Of a DNA stretch of 19,400 nt, positions 7,041-14,930 are shown one piece after another; position 1 is the stretch's first letter, and every line of letters begins with the position of its first letter. Both the position numbers and the translations under genes were made by a program. The DNA lies in assembly GCA_963645405.1 (NCBI GenBank), contig CAVISR010000057.1, forward strand, positions 1 to 19,400. Direction: 5' to 3'. The notes below the pieces were generated by a model. The model saw nothing but the letters and a program-made list of their open reading frames with translations, was not told where the DNA came from and ran no database searches. The stretch is from Colivivens sp963645405. GTDB taxonomy: Bacteria > Bacteroidota > Bacteroidia > Bacteroidales > Bacteroidaceae.

Positions 7041-7073
7041 AAAAAAACGCATCGTATTTGAATGCGATGCGTT
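7040..7073 (-). terminator. Intrinsic terminator after rpmF
   Basis: A perfect 9-bp stem (7046-7054 with 7065-7073) has a 10-base loop and, on the minus strand, is followed by eight T (7047-7040). It ends the yceD-rpmF unit 15 bases after the rpmF stop and just ahead of era. Confidence 0.85.
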
Positions 7074-7087
7074 TGTTATCTTGAAGT

Positions 7088-7273
7088 TTAGATTGCTTCT
7101 TCCTTAACAATTGCAACCTTTCCTCTGTAATATCCACAAGCAGGGCAAACTGTGTGATATACATAATATTCGCCGCAATTTGGGCAAATTGCCAATGTTG
7201 GAGCAACCGCTCCGTCGTGGGTTCTTCTCTTACGACCCCTTGTCTTTGACTGTCTTCTTTTCGGATGTGCCAT
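7088..7273 (-). CDS. rpmF: 50S ribosomal protein L32
   Basis: This 61-residue protein starts MAHPKRRQSKTRGRKRRTH and carries a zinc ribbon, CPNC (30-33) and CPAC (43-46), so it is the zinc-binding form of L32. Length and sequence are typical of Bacteroidales. It follows yceD by 28 bases on the same strand, the usual arrangement, and is followed by a strong terminator. In relatives I expect fabH next; it is not here. Confidence 0.97.
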   Translation of the reverse strand: MAHPKRRQSKTRGRKRRTHDGAVAPTLAICPNCGEYYVYHTVCPACGYYRGKVAIVKEEAI

Positions 7274-7301
7274 AGTTCTGTTCTATTTTTAATTTATATT
7301 T

Positions 7302-7784
7302 CTATTGTTCTTCCTCATCACTGTCTTCGCCGCTTCGGGCGGAAAGATGCTCCTCGAGGGTAGCAATCATAGCTTCGTCACAGTTCCCAGGTTCATGAAC
7401 GAGCTTCAAAGGCAGGCTGAGTGCTATAAACTCATATATTATCTGTGAGAGATCCATCATCCCGTCTTTCTCGGGAACAACAATCACATCACCGTCGTCG
7501 GCATACTCATCGCCCAGCATGACCGATATTTCGTCCTCAGTGTCGACCGGAACCTCGACATCTGCCAGACATCTGTCACACGGAGCATAGACCACCCCGA
7601 CTGAATGAATCAGAAAACGGAATCGTGTATCGGCATTGCCAGTCACATGTACTGTGGTATGCAACTGCCCACGCCTCACCAGTCCGTCTATCGAATCGAA
7701 GAAGGAATCACCTATCGTGTATTCAATGTCCAAACCATCGAGACCACGACCCAGCAAATCTATTTTAAATTCGTTCTTCTCCAT
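7302..7784 (-). CDS. DUF177 family protein (YceD-like)
   Basis: This 160-residue protein matches the DUF177/YceD family, which is usually encoded before rpmF and linked to 23S rRNA accumulation. PCDRC gives Cys69 and Cys72, and HEPGNCDEA supplies Cys135, the typical metal-site-like pattern. The acidic tail (EDSDEEEQ) is also usual. The start is set at MEKNEFKIDLLG (7784); an upstream ATG at 7856 would add 24 residues but lies before the promoter. Transcription would begin only a few bases before the chosen ATG. Confidence 0.9.
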   Translation of the reverse strand: MEKNEFKIDLLGRGLDGLDIEYTIGDSFFDSIDGLVRRGQLHTTVHVTGNADTRFRFLIHSVGVVYAPCDRCLADVEVPVDTEDEISVMLGDEYADDGDVIVVPEKDGMMDLSQIIYEFIALSLPLKLVHEPGNCDEAMIATLEEHLSARSGEDSDEEEQ

Positions 7785-7792
7785 TTGGGTTG

Positions 7793-7823
7793 CAAAGATA
7801 GAGTTTTTTTCGTTACCGGCAAA
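7793..7823 (-). promoter_or_regulatory. Promoter of yceD-rpmF
   Basis: TATCTTTG (7800-7793) matches the TAnnTTTG -7 box, and TTTG (7823-7820) lies 19 bases upstream. The chosen yceD ATG is at 7784, only eight bases past the -7 box, which predicts a nearly leaderless mRNA. Confidence 0.75.
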
Positions 7824-7922
7824 ATTTTTCTTTATCAACTTGCATCTGACGAGCACAAAAAGTGGTCTACACCTTATTATTTATATATACGGACTCTGCA
7901 AAACCCGACACACATTCCTTGC

Positions 7923-7960
7923 CATTGAGCGTTCACAGCTTTACCCGTCATTGAGCGTTC
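7923..7960. repeat. 12-bp direct repeat after the S9 peptidase stop
   Basis: CATTGAGCGTTC occurs exactly at 7923-7934 and 7949-7960, a period of 26, immediately beyond the S9 peptidase stop codon at 7962-7964. No terminator was found here. Confidence 0.75.
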
Positions 7961-7961
7961 G

Positions 7962-10478
7962 CTACAAATCCTTGTTCGGATACATGCTTTCCCACCATGC
8001 ACTGTCGTCCTGCAAATATTTTGCAAACCAAGCAAAGATGGTGTTCTGCCACTTGATGCGTTTCTGATAGTCGAGGATGTGGTGGTCCTGGTCTTTCACC
8101 AGTACCATCGCAGTCTCGCGTCCGAGGAGTTTCAAGGCTGTGTACATCTGGATGCTCTCTCCCACCGGCACATTGGTGTCGGCATCTCCATGGAGGAAGA
8201 GCAACGGAGTATGGATTTTGTCGGCATTGAACAGCGGACTCTGGTCCACGTACAAGTGTTTGTTGGTCCACGGATATTGGTTTGCCATGCTCACCTCACT
8301 GTAGCTGTAGCCCCAGTAGCCTTCGCCCCAGTAACTGGTGTGGTCGCTGATTCCTGCGTGTGAGATGGCAGCGGCAAAGATGTCGGTCACTGTCTGCAGG
8401 TATTGGGTCATGAAACCGCCATAGCTTGCGCCAATGCAACCTATCTTCTTGTCGTTGACAAACTGATGTTCGCTGCAGAACTGCTTTGTTCCTTCGATGA
8501 TGTCTTCTGCCACGCCCTCACCTGCTGTGTCCACATGACGTGCCGACCACTTTTGTCCAAAGCCCGTGGCTCCCGACGGATTGATGATGAGCACCACATA
8601 GCCAAGCGAGGCATAGGCATGGTGCGGATAGCGGCTCTCGAAGTAACGGCTTGTAGGACTGCAACCGCCATAGTAGTTGACTATCATCGGATATTTCTTC
8701 GATGCATCAAAGTCGGCTGGCAGATAATAGCGGGCATAGACTGTGTCGCCACGCGAGTTGACGAAGGTCCAAGCCTTGCACTCGCCCAGCTTCACGTTCT
8801 TCAGAGTCTGACTGCTGAGGTCTTCCTTCATTTCCTCTTTCAACGACTTGAGGTTCAGTGTGTAAAGACGGTCGCTGTTTGAAGCGCTGCAGCCATAATA
8901 TGCCAGGAGCGGCGCATTGTCGGCAAGCGAGATGCTTGTGATGAGTTCCTCGCTGCACTTCAGTTTCTTTATATCCTGTGTCCTTGGGTTCAAGCGGAAC
9001 AGGTTCAACGAGTCATGGTCTTCGGCAGTGAAATAGATTTGTCCGTCTGCCTTGCTCCACTTAATGGAAGTGACTGAAGGATTGAAGTATTTCGTGAGAG
9101 GAGTGATTGTCGCACCTTTCATCTTACTGCCAGCACTTCCATTGTTATTGGCTGCATCATCTTTGTCATTGTCTACTCCTTCTTTATAAAGGTAGAGTTG
9201 CTTGTCAATCATGCTCGGGATTTGCCCTTCGTCCACATTCTTGCCAATTCCGCCCAGACATTCGGGCGAACCCATCACAAGTATCTCTGAGGCATTTGTA
9301 GGCGAGAACATTGCTGCATCGATGAAGCCGTCCTTATCAATCAGAAGGTCGCACTTCATTGTCTGCAGGTTCATCTTGTAGATTGAGAACACAGTGGTAG
9401 GACGTGCCTCGAGATGGGCTTCGGTCTTCATGAACAGCAGATATTTGCCGTCTGCCGAGATGTCCTGAAGGATTATGTTGTGATGACCGAACGTAAGAGG
9501 TTGCATCACGCCAGTCTGCAGGTCATAGATTGCAAGATTGTTGCGTGACCGCCATCCCGGCTGTCGGTCGTCGGGCGCAATCACCTCATAGACATTTGCA
9601 TCTTCCTTCGGACCTTCGCTTGTCACGTTGAACACGAGGAAAGTCTCGGTAGGACTCATCGTGAACGAGCCTTGCGGAAGGTTCTGTGCCATAATGGTCT
9701 GAGCGCCAGTCAACGGGTCGGCAGTCACGAGTTCACGTCCGTCAACTCCCTCACGCACAAAGTAATATTTGTTGGTGCGCGGCATCCAGTGCAGAACCGA
9801 GGTCTGCTCGCTGAGCACTTTTCCCGTTGCCAGTTCGATTACCTTATGCCGTTGTGAAGTTTTTCCTCCCTGCTTGGTTGTCTGATAGCCCACAATCATG
9901 AACTTTCCGTTTGCCGACAAGGCAGCACGGGTAAAGTGTGTGCCATGAATCACGTCGGAGAAATTGTATTTGTGCGCAGTGGTTGCATTGCCGATGCTCA
10001 GTGCGTCATCGTCGTCACAGTCCACGCTCACCTTGGCTGACTCTGCTTTCCCGGCAGACGACAAATACTTTATCACGACTTGATGCGACGAAGGCTGAAG
10101 GGTGACGTAGCCGGTCATCATCTTCTTGCCGTCGACGTAGAGCTGATAGTTTTGCAGACCTTCCACTGTGATGGTGGCACTGGTGAAGCGCGAGTTGTCG
10201 ATGTTGAAGCCAATCAAGTGGAGAGCATTGCCGTTGCTGCCTGGCACTGTCCCTGCCTTGATTTCCTTGCCTTCGTCCACTTTGCCCAGGTCGACTGCAC
10301 AGTCCAGAACGTCGGTCTCGGAGAAAGCACGCGAGTTCACGTCGGTGCTGTCTGCAAGGAACGGTGTCCGGACCTCGAACGGACCGGCATATTTGAAAGT
10401 TGTCACGTCGATGGTGTCTGCCTGTGCCATCATTGGCAGCAGACAAATGCCCGCATGAATTATTCGTCTTATGTTCAT
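7962..10478 (-). CDS. Secreted S9 family prolyl-oligopeptidase-like peptidase
   Basis: An 838-residue protein with a Sec signal peptide and likely cleavage after AQA (residue 20), so it is periplasmic. A beta-propeller-like middle (about 150-560) precedes an alpha/beta-hydrolase domain (about 600-838). The catalytic triad reads Ser685 (GASYGG), Asp767 (HGDADTNVP) and His799 (QDHHI). The Glu-Glu motif of true dipeptidyl peptidase IV was not seen, so DPP-IV should not be assumed; it is an S9 peptidase acting on peptides. It follows malQ by 162 bases on the same strand. Its own promoter was not identified. Confidence 0.95.
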   Translation of the reverse strand: MNIRRIIHAGICLLPMMAQADTIDVTTFKYAGPFEVRTPFLADSTDVNSRAFSETDVLDCAVDLGKVDEGKEIKAGTVPGSNGNALHLIGFNIDNSRFTSATITVEGLQNYQLYVDGKKMMTGYVTLQPSSHQVVIKYLSSAGKAESAKVSVDCDDDDALSIGNATTAHKYNFSDVIHGTHFTRAALSANGKFMIVGYQTTKQGGKTSQRHKVIELATGKVLSEQTSVLHWMPRTNKYYFVREGVDGRELVTADPLTGAQTIMAQNLPQGSFTMSPTETFLVFNVTSEGPKEDANVYEVIAPDDRQPGWRSRNNLAIYDLQTGVMQPLTFGHHNIILQDISADGKYLLFMKTEAHLEARPTTVFSIYKMNLQTMKCDLLIDKDGFIDAAMFSPTNASEILVMGSPECLGGIGKNVDEGQIPSMIDKQLYLYKEGVDNDKDDAANNNGSAGSKMKGATITPLTKYFNPSVTSIKWSKADGQIYFTAEDHDSLNLFRLNPRTQDIKKLKCSEELITSISLADNAPLLAYYGCSASNSDRLYTLNLKSLKEEMKEDLSSQTLKNVKLGECKAWTFVNSRGDTVYARYYLPADFDASKKYPMIVNYYGGCSPTSRYFESRYPHHAYASLGYVVLIINPSGATGFGQKWSARHVDTAGEGVAEDIIEGTKQFCSEHQFVNDKKIGCIGASYGGFMTQYLQTVTDIFAAAISHAGISDHTSYWGEGYWGYSYSEVSMANQYPWTNKHLYVDQSPLFNADKIHTPLLFLHGDADTNVPVGESIQMYTALKLLGRETAMVLVKDQDHHILDYQKRIKWQNTIFAWFAKYLQDDSAWWESMYPNKDL

Positions 10479-10500
10479 ATTTCGTTTACTATGTTCTGGT
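10458..10500. repeat. Degenerate duplication across the S9 start codon
   Basis: On the minus strand GAACATAGTAAACGAA, just upstream of the S9 ATG, resembles GAACATAAGACGAA, codons 2-6 of the gene. A further GTTACTATG-like copy lies 44 bases upstream (10528-10537 versus 10484-10493). The copies are diverged, so this is a weaker case than the other junctions. Confidence 0.4.
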
Positions 10501-10565
10501 TCAATATCTACGTTTTTTCCCGCCTCCGGTTACTATGCTTTTTTGCCCTGCCTGGCGGCGAAACT

Positions 10566-10631
10566 CTCTCTGCCTAGGAAAAACTTTTTCTCTGACTGGA
10601 AAAAAATATTTCTCTGACTGGGAAAATTTGA
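10566..10631. repeat. Three 22-bp tandem units after malQ
   Basis: Units at 10566-10587, 10588-10609 and 10610-10631 have the pattern TTCTCTGACTGG followed by an A-run and an AT-rich end. The last two are the most alike. They begin ten bases past the malQ stop. Confidence 0.75.
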
Positions 10632-10640
10632 AGTCCCTTT

Positions 10641-12686
10641 TCAGCCTCTTGTTGCCATTATCAGCTGCCGCAGTTTTTGATTGAAATCGCCACTATTAAA
10701 AAGTGTTTCCAATGTGAGATGCATGCGGTAGCGCCAGTAGTGGCGTGGGTTGGCTGGGACATTGATTCTCTCGTCGGCAGCTTCCGGATAGCGCAGGCTC
10801 TCGTCGGTGGCAAGCCAGTCTTGCAGGGTCAGGATGCAGAGCACTGAAGGACACTCGAGGTGGCGGCGTATGATTTCTTCGCAGAGCCAGCCCGGAGCCT
10901 CGTCCGGAGCCTTGCCTTCCATGTGCAGACTGTTGTTGTAGTAGCGCTGCGTCCGCCTGGGGTCTTCCTCCCACCAGCCTCGCAGCGTGGGTGTGTCGTG
11001 TGAGGAAATGGTGCAGACCGACAGCTGCGGATTGTCCTCGAGCCGTCCGAACTCCAGTCCCATTGCCTTTGGCATGCTCTGAATCTCAAGGCTCAGTATG
11101 CCAAGTTGTTGCATCACCCAAGGCACACATTCGGGAATCATGCCCAGGTCTTCGCCGCAGGCAATCATCTGGTTGGAGCAAGTCAGCACCGGCAGTTTCT
11201 TCATTGCCTCGTCGTACCAGAACTGGGTGTGGCGATGATAGAAGAAGTCTTCGTAGAGTCCGTCGAACGCCCTCCGTTGTTCTTTGGTCAGGGTTTTGTA
11301 GGACGTCTCTTTCTTTGCCGAGATTCGTATGTGGAAACGCGACGGGTCTTTCTGGTCGCGCAAGTACATGTTTTCGATGAATGGAATTCCCCGTTCCTCA
11401 ATCTCCTGCCGGCTGAGCGGGAGTGCGGGAGAGAAATGTCCCATGAGTCCGCTCTTGCAAGGCTCGGGGATTTCCCAAATGCGGAAGAATCCGAGGATGT
11501 GGTCGATGCGGTAGGCGGAGAAATATTCGCCCATCTTGGTCATGCGGTGACGCCACCACTGATAGTTGTCGGCTGCCATCGCATCCCAGTTGTAGGTGGG
11601 GAAGCCCCAGTTTTGTCCGTCGTCGGAGAATGCGTCGGGCGGCGCACCCGTCTGTCCCTCCATATTGAAGAACTGTGGATTGCTCCATGTGTCGGCACTG
11701 AAGCGGCACACTCCGATTGGGATGTCGCCCTTCAGCACAATGCCTTTCCTGCGTGCATAATTGGCTGCATCGAGCAACTGCACATGGAGATTGTACTGCA
11801 TGTAACAGTGGAAATCCATCCCGATTTTTGCATCGTCGGGCATTTTGTCGACTTCACGTTCGTCGTAATGGGTAAAGCCTTCCCATTTGGTGAAGTCCGC
11901 GCCATACATATCACGCAGAAAGGAGAATGCAGCATATGGCTTCAGCCAGTCTTTGTTCTTCTCGTAGAACGACTTGTACTCTTCCGTCTGCATCACCGTC
12001 TCCCTTTCCTGGAGGAACATCTTGAAGAAATACGACAGTTTCAGACTATAGACAGCCTCATAGTCAATCTGCGGCAGGTCGTTCAGTTTACGGCGCTGTC
12101 TCTCAAATGCAGACATCTGTATCTTGTGGTTAAGCCGTCCCAACTGGCGCAGGTCGATGTAAATCGGATGCAGGGCAAACACCGAGATGGCATTGTAGGG
12201 GTAAGAGTCCATCCATGTCTTGGTGTTGGTGGTGTCGTTGATTGGCAGAATCTGCACGGCTTTCATTCCTACCTTCTCTGCCCAGTCGATGAGCATCTTC
12301 AGGTCGCCGAAGTCGCCGATTCCGGCACTGCCCTCGCTCCTCAGCGAGAACACCGGCACTGCCACTCCTGCCATGCGCTGCGGCTCGAGCCAACTGTCGT
12401 GCTGGCCGTACTCGTCCCTACCCTCCTCGATGAACAGGGTGTGCGCCATTACTCCCACTTCCGTCCTCACGCGCTTGCCGTCGCGAGCCACCGAGTAGCG
12501 GTAGGTCACCACTCCGTCGGGGTCTGGTTGCAATGCCACCGAGCCTGTCCATGTGATGCCGTCGTTGGTTTCCAACGGGACGTCGACCGCAGCACTGCCG
12601 CCCTGCGAAAGGCTGACGTGCAACTGTTCGCCCCACTGGGTGCGATATTCTATGCTGAATCTGATGACCATATTCCTATTCTTCAC
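10641..12686 (-). CDS. malQ: 4-alpha-glucanotransferase, DPE2-like (GH77)
   Basis: This 681-residue enzyme transfers alpha-1,4-glucan units between maltodextrins. The catalytic residues are present: nucleophile Asp395 (YRIDH), acid/base Glu512 (GEDLG) and Asp564 (SSHDTPT). About 115 residues separate nucleophile and acid/base, which includes the insertion seen in plant DPE2-type enzymes. The N-terminus (about 1-90) looks like one shortened starch-binding CBM20 domain. DPE2-type proteins in relatives usually have two and are nearer 890 residues, so one appears lost. An alternative start is Met6. No signal peptide, so it is cytoplasmic. A promoter lies at 12824-12853. Confidence 0.95.
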   Translation of the reverse strand: MKNRNMVIRFSIEYRTQWGEQLHVSLSQGGSAAVDVPLETNDGITWTGSVALQPDPDGVVTYRYSVARDGKRVRTEVGVMAHTLFIEEGRDEYGQHDSWLEPQRMAGVAVPVFSLRSEGSAGIGDFGDLKMLIDWAEKVGMKAVQILPINDTTNTKTWMDSYPYNAISVFALHPIYIDLRQLGRLNHKIQMSAFERQRRKLNDLPQIDYEAVYSLKLSYFFKMFLQERETVMQTEEYKSFYEKNKDWLKPYAAFSFLRDMYGADFTKWEGFTHYDEREVDKMPDDAKIGMDFHCYMQYNLHVQLLDAANYARRKGIVLKGDIPIGVCRFSADTWSNPQFFNMEGQTGAPPDAFSDDGQNWGFPTYNWDAMAADNYQWWRHRMTKMGEYFSAYRIDHILGFFRIWEIPEPCKSGLMGHFSPALPLSRQEIEERGIPFIENMYLRDQKDPSRFHIRISAKKETSYKTLTKEQRRAFDGLYEDFFYHRHTQFWYDEAMKKLPVLTCSNQMIACGEDLGMIPECVPWVMQQLGILSLEIQSMPKAMGLEFGRLEDNPQLSVCTISSHDTPTLRGWWEEDPRRTQRYYNNSLHMEGKAPDEAPGWLCEEIIRRHLECPSVLCILTLQDWLATDESLRYPEAADERINVPANPRHYWRYRMHLTLETLFNSGDFNQKLRQLIMATRG

Positions 12687-12811
12687 TCTTTATCGTTTGT
12701 AATCCTTGTGTGACGCCGTCCATATTACATTTCACGCCGCCAATTGTACATCTTATGATGTTCGAAGCCACCGCACGAACGCCCGTCCAGTTCCATGGAA
12801 ACGCATCCTGC

Positions 12812-12829
12812 ACTTTGCGCATGCAAAGT
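12812..12829. repeat. Inverted repeat over the malQ -7 box
   Basis: ACTTTGC (12812-12818) and GCAAAGT (12823-12829) are perfect inverted arms around GCAT. The right arm supplies most of the -7 box of the malQ promoter, so this could be an operator or a start-site hairpin. Confidence 0.55.
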
Positions 12830-12853
12830 TATAAAATTTTCACGAACGGGCAA
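12824..12853 (-). promoter_or_regulatory. Promoter of malQ
   Basis: On the minus strand TAACTTTG (12831-12824) matches the TAnnTTTG -7 box and TTG (12853-12851) lies 19 bases upstream. The predicted leader is about 130 bases. Confidence 0.65.
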
Positions 12854-13003
12854 CAGTATTAAGCAGAAAAATTTCAGTTTGCTTTCCTTCCCGGAACTGC
12901 CGCCGCTGCCAACATCAGCACTGCAAATGCAATGCACATGGGGTGATTACACCTTATTTTATATATAAACACCGGGAAAAAGCAGATTTAATGCGTAAAA
13001 GAA

Positions 13004-13033
13004 TTGCGCTCTGCAATTTTTTTCATACCTTTG
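13004..13033 (+). promoter_or_regulatory. Promoter of the recJ-trpS operon
   Basis: TTG at 13004-13006 and TACCTTTG at 13026-13033 are separated by 19 bases, fitting the Bacteroidetes consensus. The 6-bp inverted repeat AATTGC/GCAATT (13002-13018) covers the -33 element and much of the spacer, a possible operator. The leader would be about 80-85 bases. Confidence 0.65.
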
Positions 13034-13121
13034 AATGCCGAAATATGGCGCAACACGCGCGGGCGCTCGCCGGAAAGGCTTGAGTGCCCCACTGATTCAG
13101 TCAATAAACAACAACATATAA

Positions 13122-14891
13122 ATGAACTACAAATGGAATTACGAACCTCCAACTCCACAAATAGAGACTGCCGCGCAGGAACTGGCGGGTAAAGTAAACG
13201 TCAGTCCCACATTGTGCCGGATGCTCATCAGAAGGGGCGTCACCACAGAAGAGGAAGCGCGCAAGTTCTTCCGCCCGCAGCTCCACGACATCCACGACCC
13301 GTTCCTCATGACCGACATGGACCTGGCAGTGGAACGGCTCAACATGGCGATGGGAAAGAAAGAGCGCATCATGATCTACGGCGACTACGACGTGGACGGC
13401 TGCACCGCAGTGGCACTGGTCTACAGGTTTCTGCAGCAGTACTACTCCAACATCGACTACTACATCCCCGACCGCTACGAAGAAGGCTACGGGGTGTCGA
13501 AGCAGGGAATCGACTATGCATATGAGACAGGAGTGAAACTGATAATCATCCTCGACTGCGGCATCAAGGCAGTGGAGGAGATTGCCTATGCCAAGTCGAA
13601 AGGCATCGACTTCATCATCTGCGACCACCACGTGCCCGACGACACGTTGCCGCCAGCCGTCGCCATCCTCAACGCCAAGCGCAAAGACGCCACCTACCCC
13701 TACAAAGACCTCTCGGGCTGTGGCGTGGGCTTCAAACTGATGCAGGCATTCACACTGAGCAACGGCATTGCGTTCAGCAAACTGCTGCCGCTCCTCGACC
13801 TTGTGGTAGTGAGCATCGCAGCCGACATCGTGCCCATCATGGGCGAAAACCGCATCCTTGCCTACCACGGACTCAAGCGGCTCAACAGCAGCCCGAGCAC
13901 CGGACTCAAAGCCATCATCGACGTCTGCGGACTGACCGGACGCACCATCAACATGTCGGACATCATCTTCAAGATAGGTCCGCGCATCAATGCATCGGGC
14001 AGAATACAGAACGGCAAAGAATCGGTGAGACTGCTGATTGAAGGCGACTACGACAAGGCAAAGGAAATAGCCACGCAGATCGACCACTACAATGCCGAGC
14101 GCAAGGAACTGGACAAGAAGATGACGGAGGAGGCAAGCAAGATTGTGGAAGCGATGGACAGCAAGGAACGCGAGAACGCCATTGTCATCTACAATGCCGA
14201 CTGGCACAAGGGAGTGATAGGAATCGTGGCATCACGACTCACCGAACTCTACTACCGACCGACAGTGGTGCTCACCAAGTCGGGCGACGAACTGACAGGC
14301 TCGGCACGCAGTGTGGCAGGGTTCGACGTGTACAAAGCCATCGAGAGCTGCCGCGACATCCTGCTCAACTTCGGCGGACACACCTATGCAGCCGGACTGT
14401 CGCTCAAGGAAGAGCATCTGGAGGAACTCAAGAAACGGTTCAACGACTACGTGAGCCAGAACATCAACCCCGAGGACATCAAGCCCTCGCTCGACATCGA
14501 TGCAGTCATCAACTTCAGGGAGATAACCAGCAAGTTCGCCAACGACCTGAAGAAGTTCCGGCCCTTCGGTCCCGACAATCCAAAGCCAAGGTTCTGCACC
14601 AACCAAGTGTACGACTACGGCACAAGCAAGGTGGTGGGCAGAGAACAGGAACACATCAAACTGGAGCTGGTGGACAGCAAATCGAGCAACGTGATGAACG
14701 GCATCGCCTTCGGACAAAGCTCCGAGGCACGCTACATCAAGACCAAACGGTCATTCGACATCGTCTACACCATCGAAGAGAACGCCTACAAACACGGAGA
14801 GGTGCAGCTCCTGATTGAAGACATAAAGACAACAGAAGACATACAGGCAAAGAAACAGCAGGAACAAGAAAGCATACAGACAAAGAGTTAG
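13122..14891 (+). CDS. recJ: Single-stranded-DNA-specific exonuclease RecJ
   Basis: This 589-residue 5'-3' exonuclease degrades single-stranded DNA in recombination and mismatch or excision repair. DHH-family motifs are DYDVDG (88-93), DCG (145-147) and CDHH (167-170), with SIAAD (231-235) and the DHHA1 GGH (418-420). An OB-like C-terminal domain fills about 455-570. Length is normal. The last residues are a low-complexity tail (TTEDIQAKKQQEQESIQTKS) made from tandem copies of a 33-bp unit whose second copy supplies the stop. It is first in a plus-strand operon with recQ. Codons are strongly C-ending. Confidence 0.97.
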   Translation: MNYKWNYEPPTPQIETAAQELAGKVNVSPTLCRMLIRRGVTTEEEARKFFRPQLHDIHDPFLMTDMDLAVERLNMAMGKKERIMIYGDYDVDGCTAVALVYRFLQQYYSNIDYYIPDRYEEGYGVSKQGIDYAYETGVKLIIILDCGIKAVEEIAYAKSKGIDFIICDHHVPDDTLPPAVAILNAKRKDATYPYKDLSGCGVGFKLMQAFTLSNGIAFSKLLPLLDLVVVSIAADIVPIMGENRILAYHGLKRLNSSPSTGLKAIIDVCGLTGRTINMSDIIFKIGPRINASGRIQNGKESVRLLIEGDYDKAKEIATQIDHYNAERKELDKKMTEEASKIVEAMDSKERENAIVIYNADWHKGVIGIVASRLTELYYRPTVVLTKSGDELTGSARSVAGFDVYKAIESCRDILLNFGGHTYAAGLSLKEEHLEELKKRFNDYVSQNINPEDIKPSLDIDAVINFREITSKFANDLKKFRPFGPDNPKPRFCTNQVYDYGTSKVVGREQEHIKLELVDSKSSNVMNGIAFGQSSEARYIKTKRSFDIVYTIEENAYKHGEVQLLIEDIKTTEDIQAKKQQEQESIQTKS

Positions 14892-14924
14892 CAGGAACAA
14901 GAGGACACACAGACAAAGAGTTAG
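14829..14924 (+). repeat. 33-bp tandem repeat spanning the recJ stop codon
   Basis: Units at 14859-14891 and 14892-14924 match at 29 of 33 bases, and each ends in an in-frame TAG. They encode QEQESIQTKS-stop and QEQEDTQTKS-stop. A more diverged upstream unit (about 14829-14858) is read as TTEDIQAKKQ. The array fills nearly all of the recJ-recQ spacer. Confidence 0.9.
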
Positions 14925-14930
14925 CAAAAG

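Larger units (their letters stand above)
12687..13121. other. Divergent intergenic region between malQ and recJ
   Basis: This 435-base spacer holds outward-facing promoters for malQ (12824-12853) and recJ (13004-13033). It also holds an inverted repeat over the malQ -7 box (12812-12829), a dispersed AT-rich motif (12948-12967) and an inverted repeat in the recJ promoter spacer (13002-13018). No convincing gene or RNA gene was found. Confidence 0.6.

Noticed and set aside
11106..12713. 535-codon plus-strand open frame opposite malQ
   Set aside because: It lies wholly against a gene with intact GH77 catalytic motifs, has no recognisable domain, and is a by-product of the codon composition of malQ.
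12725..12937. 70-codon minus-strand frame upstream of malQ
   Set aside because: It spans the malQ promoter and has no recognisable domain.
13101..14207. 368-codon minus-strand open frame opposite recJ
   Set aside because: The Val/His/Asp-rich sequence is typical of the antisense of C-ending codons; recJ motifs on the other strand are complete.
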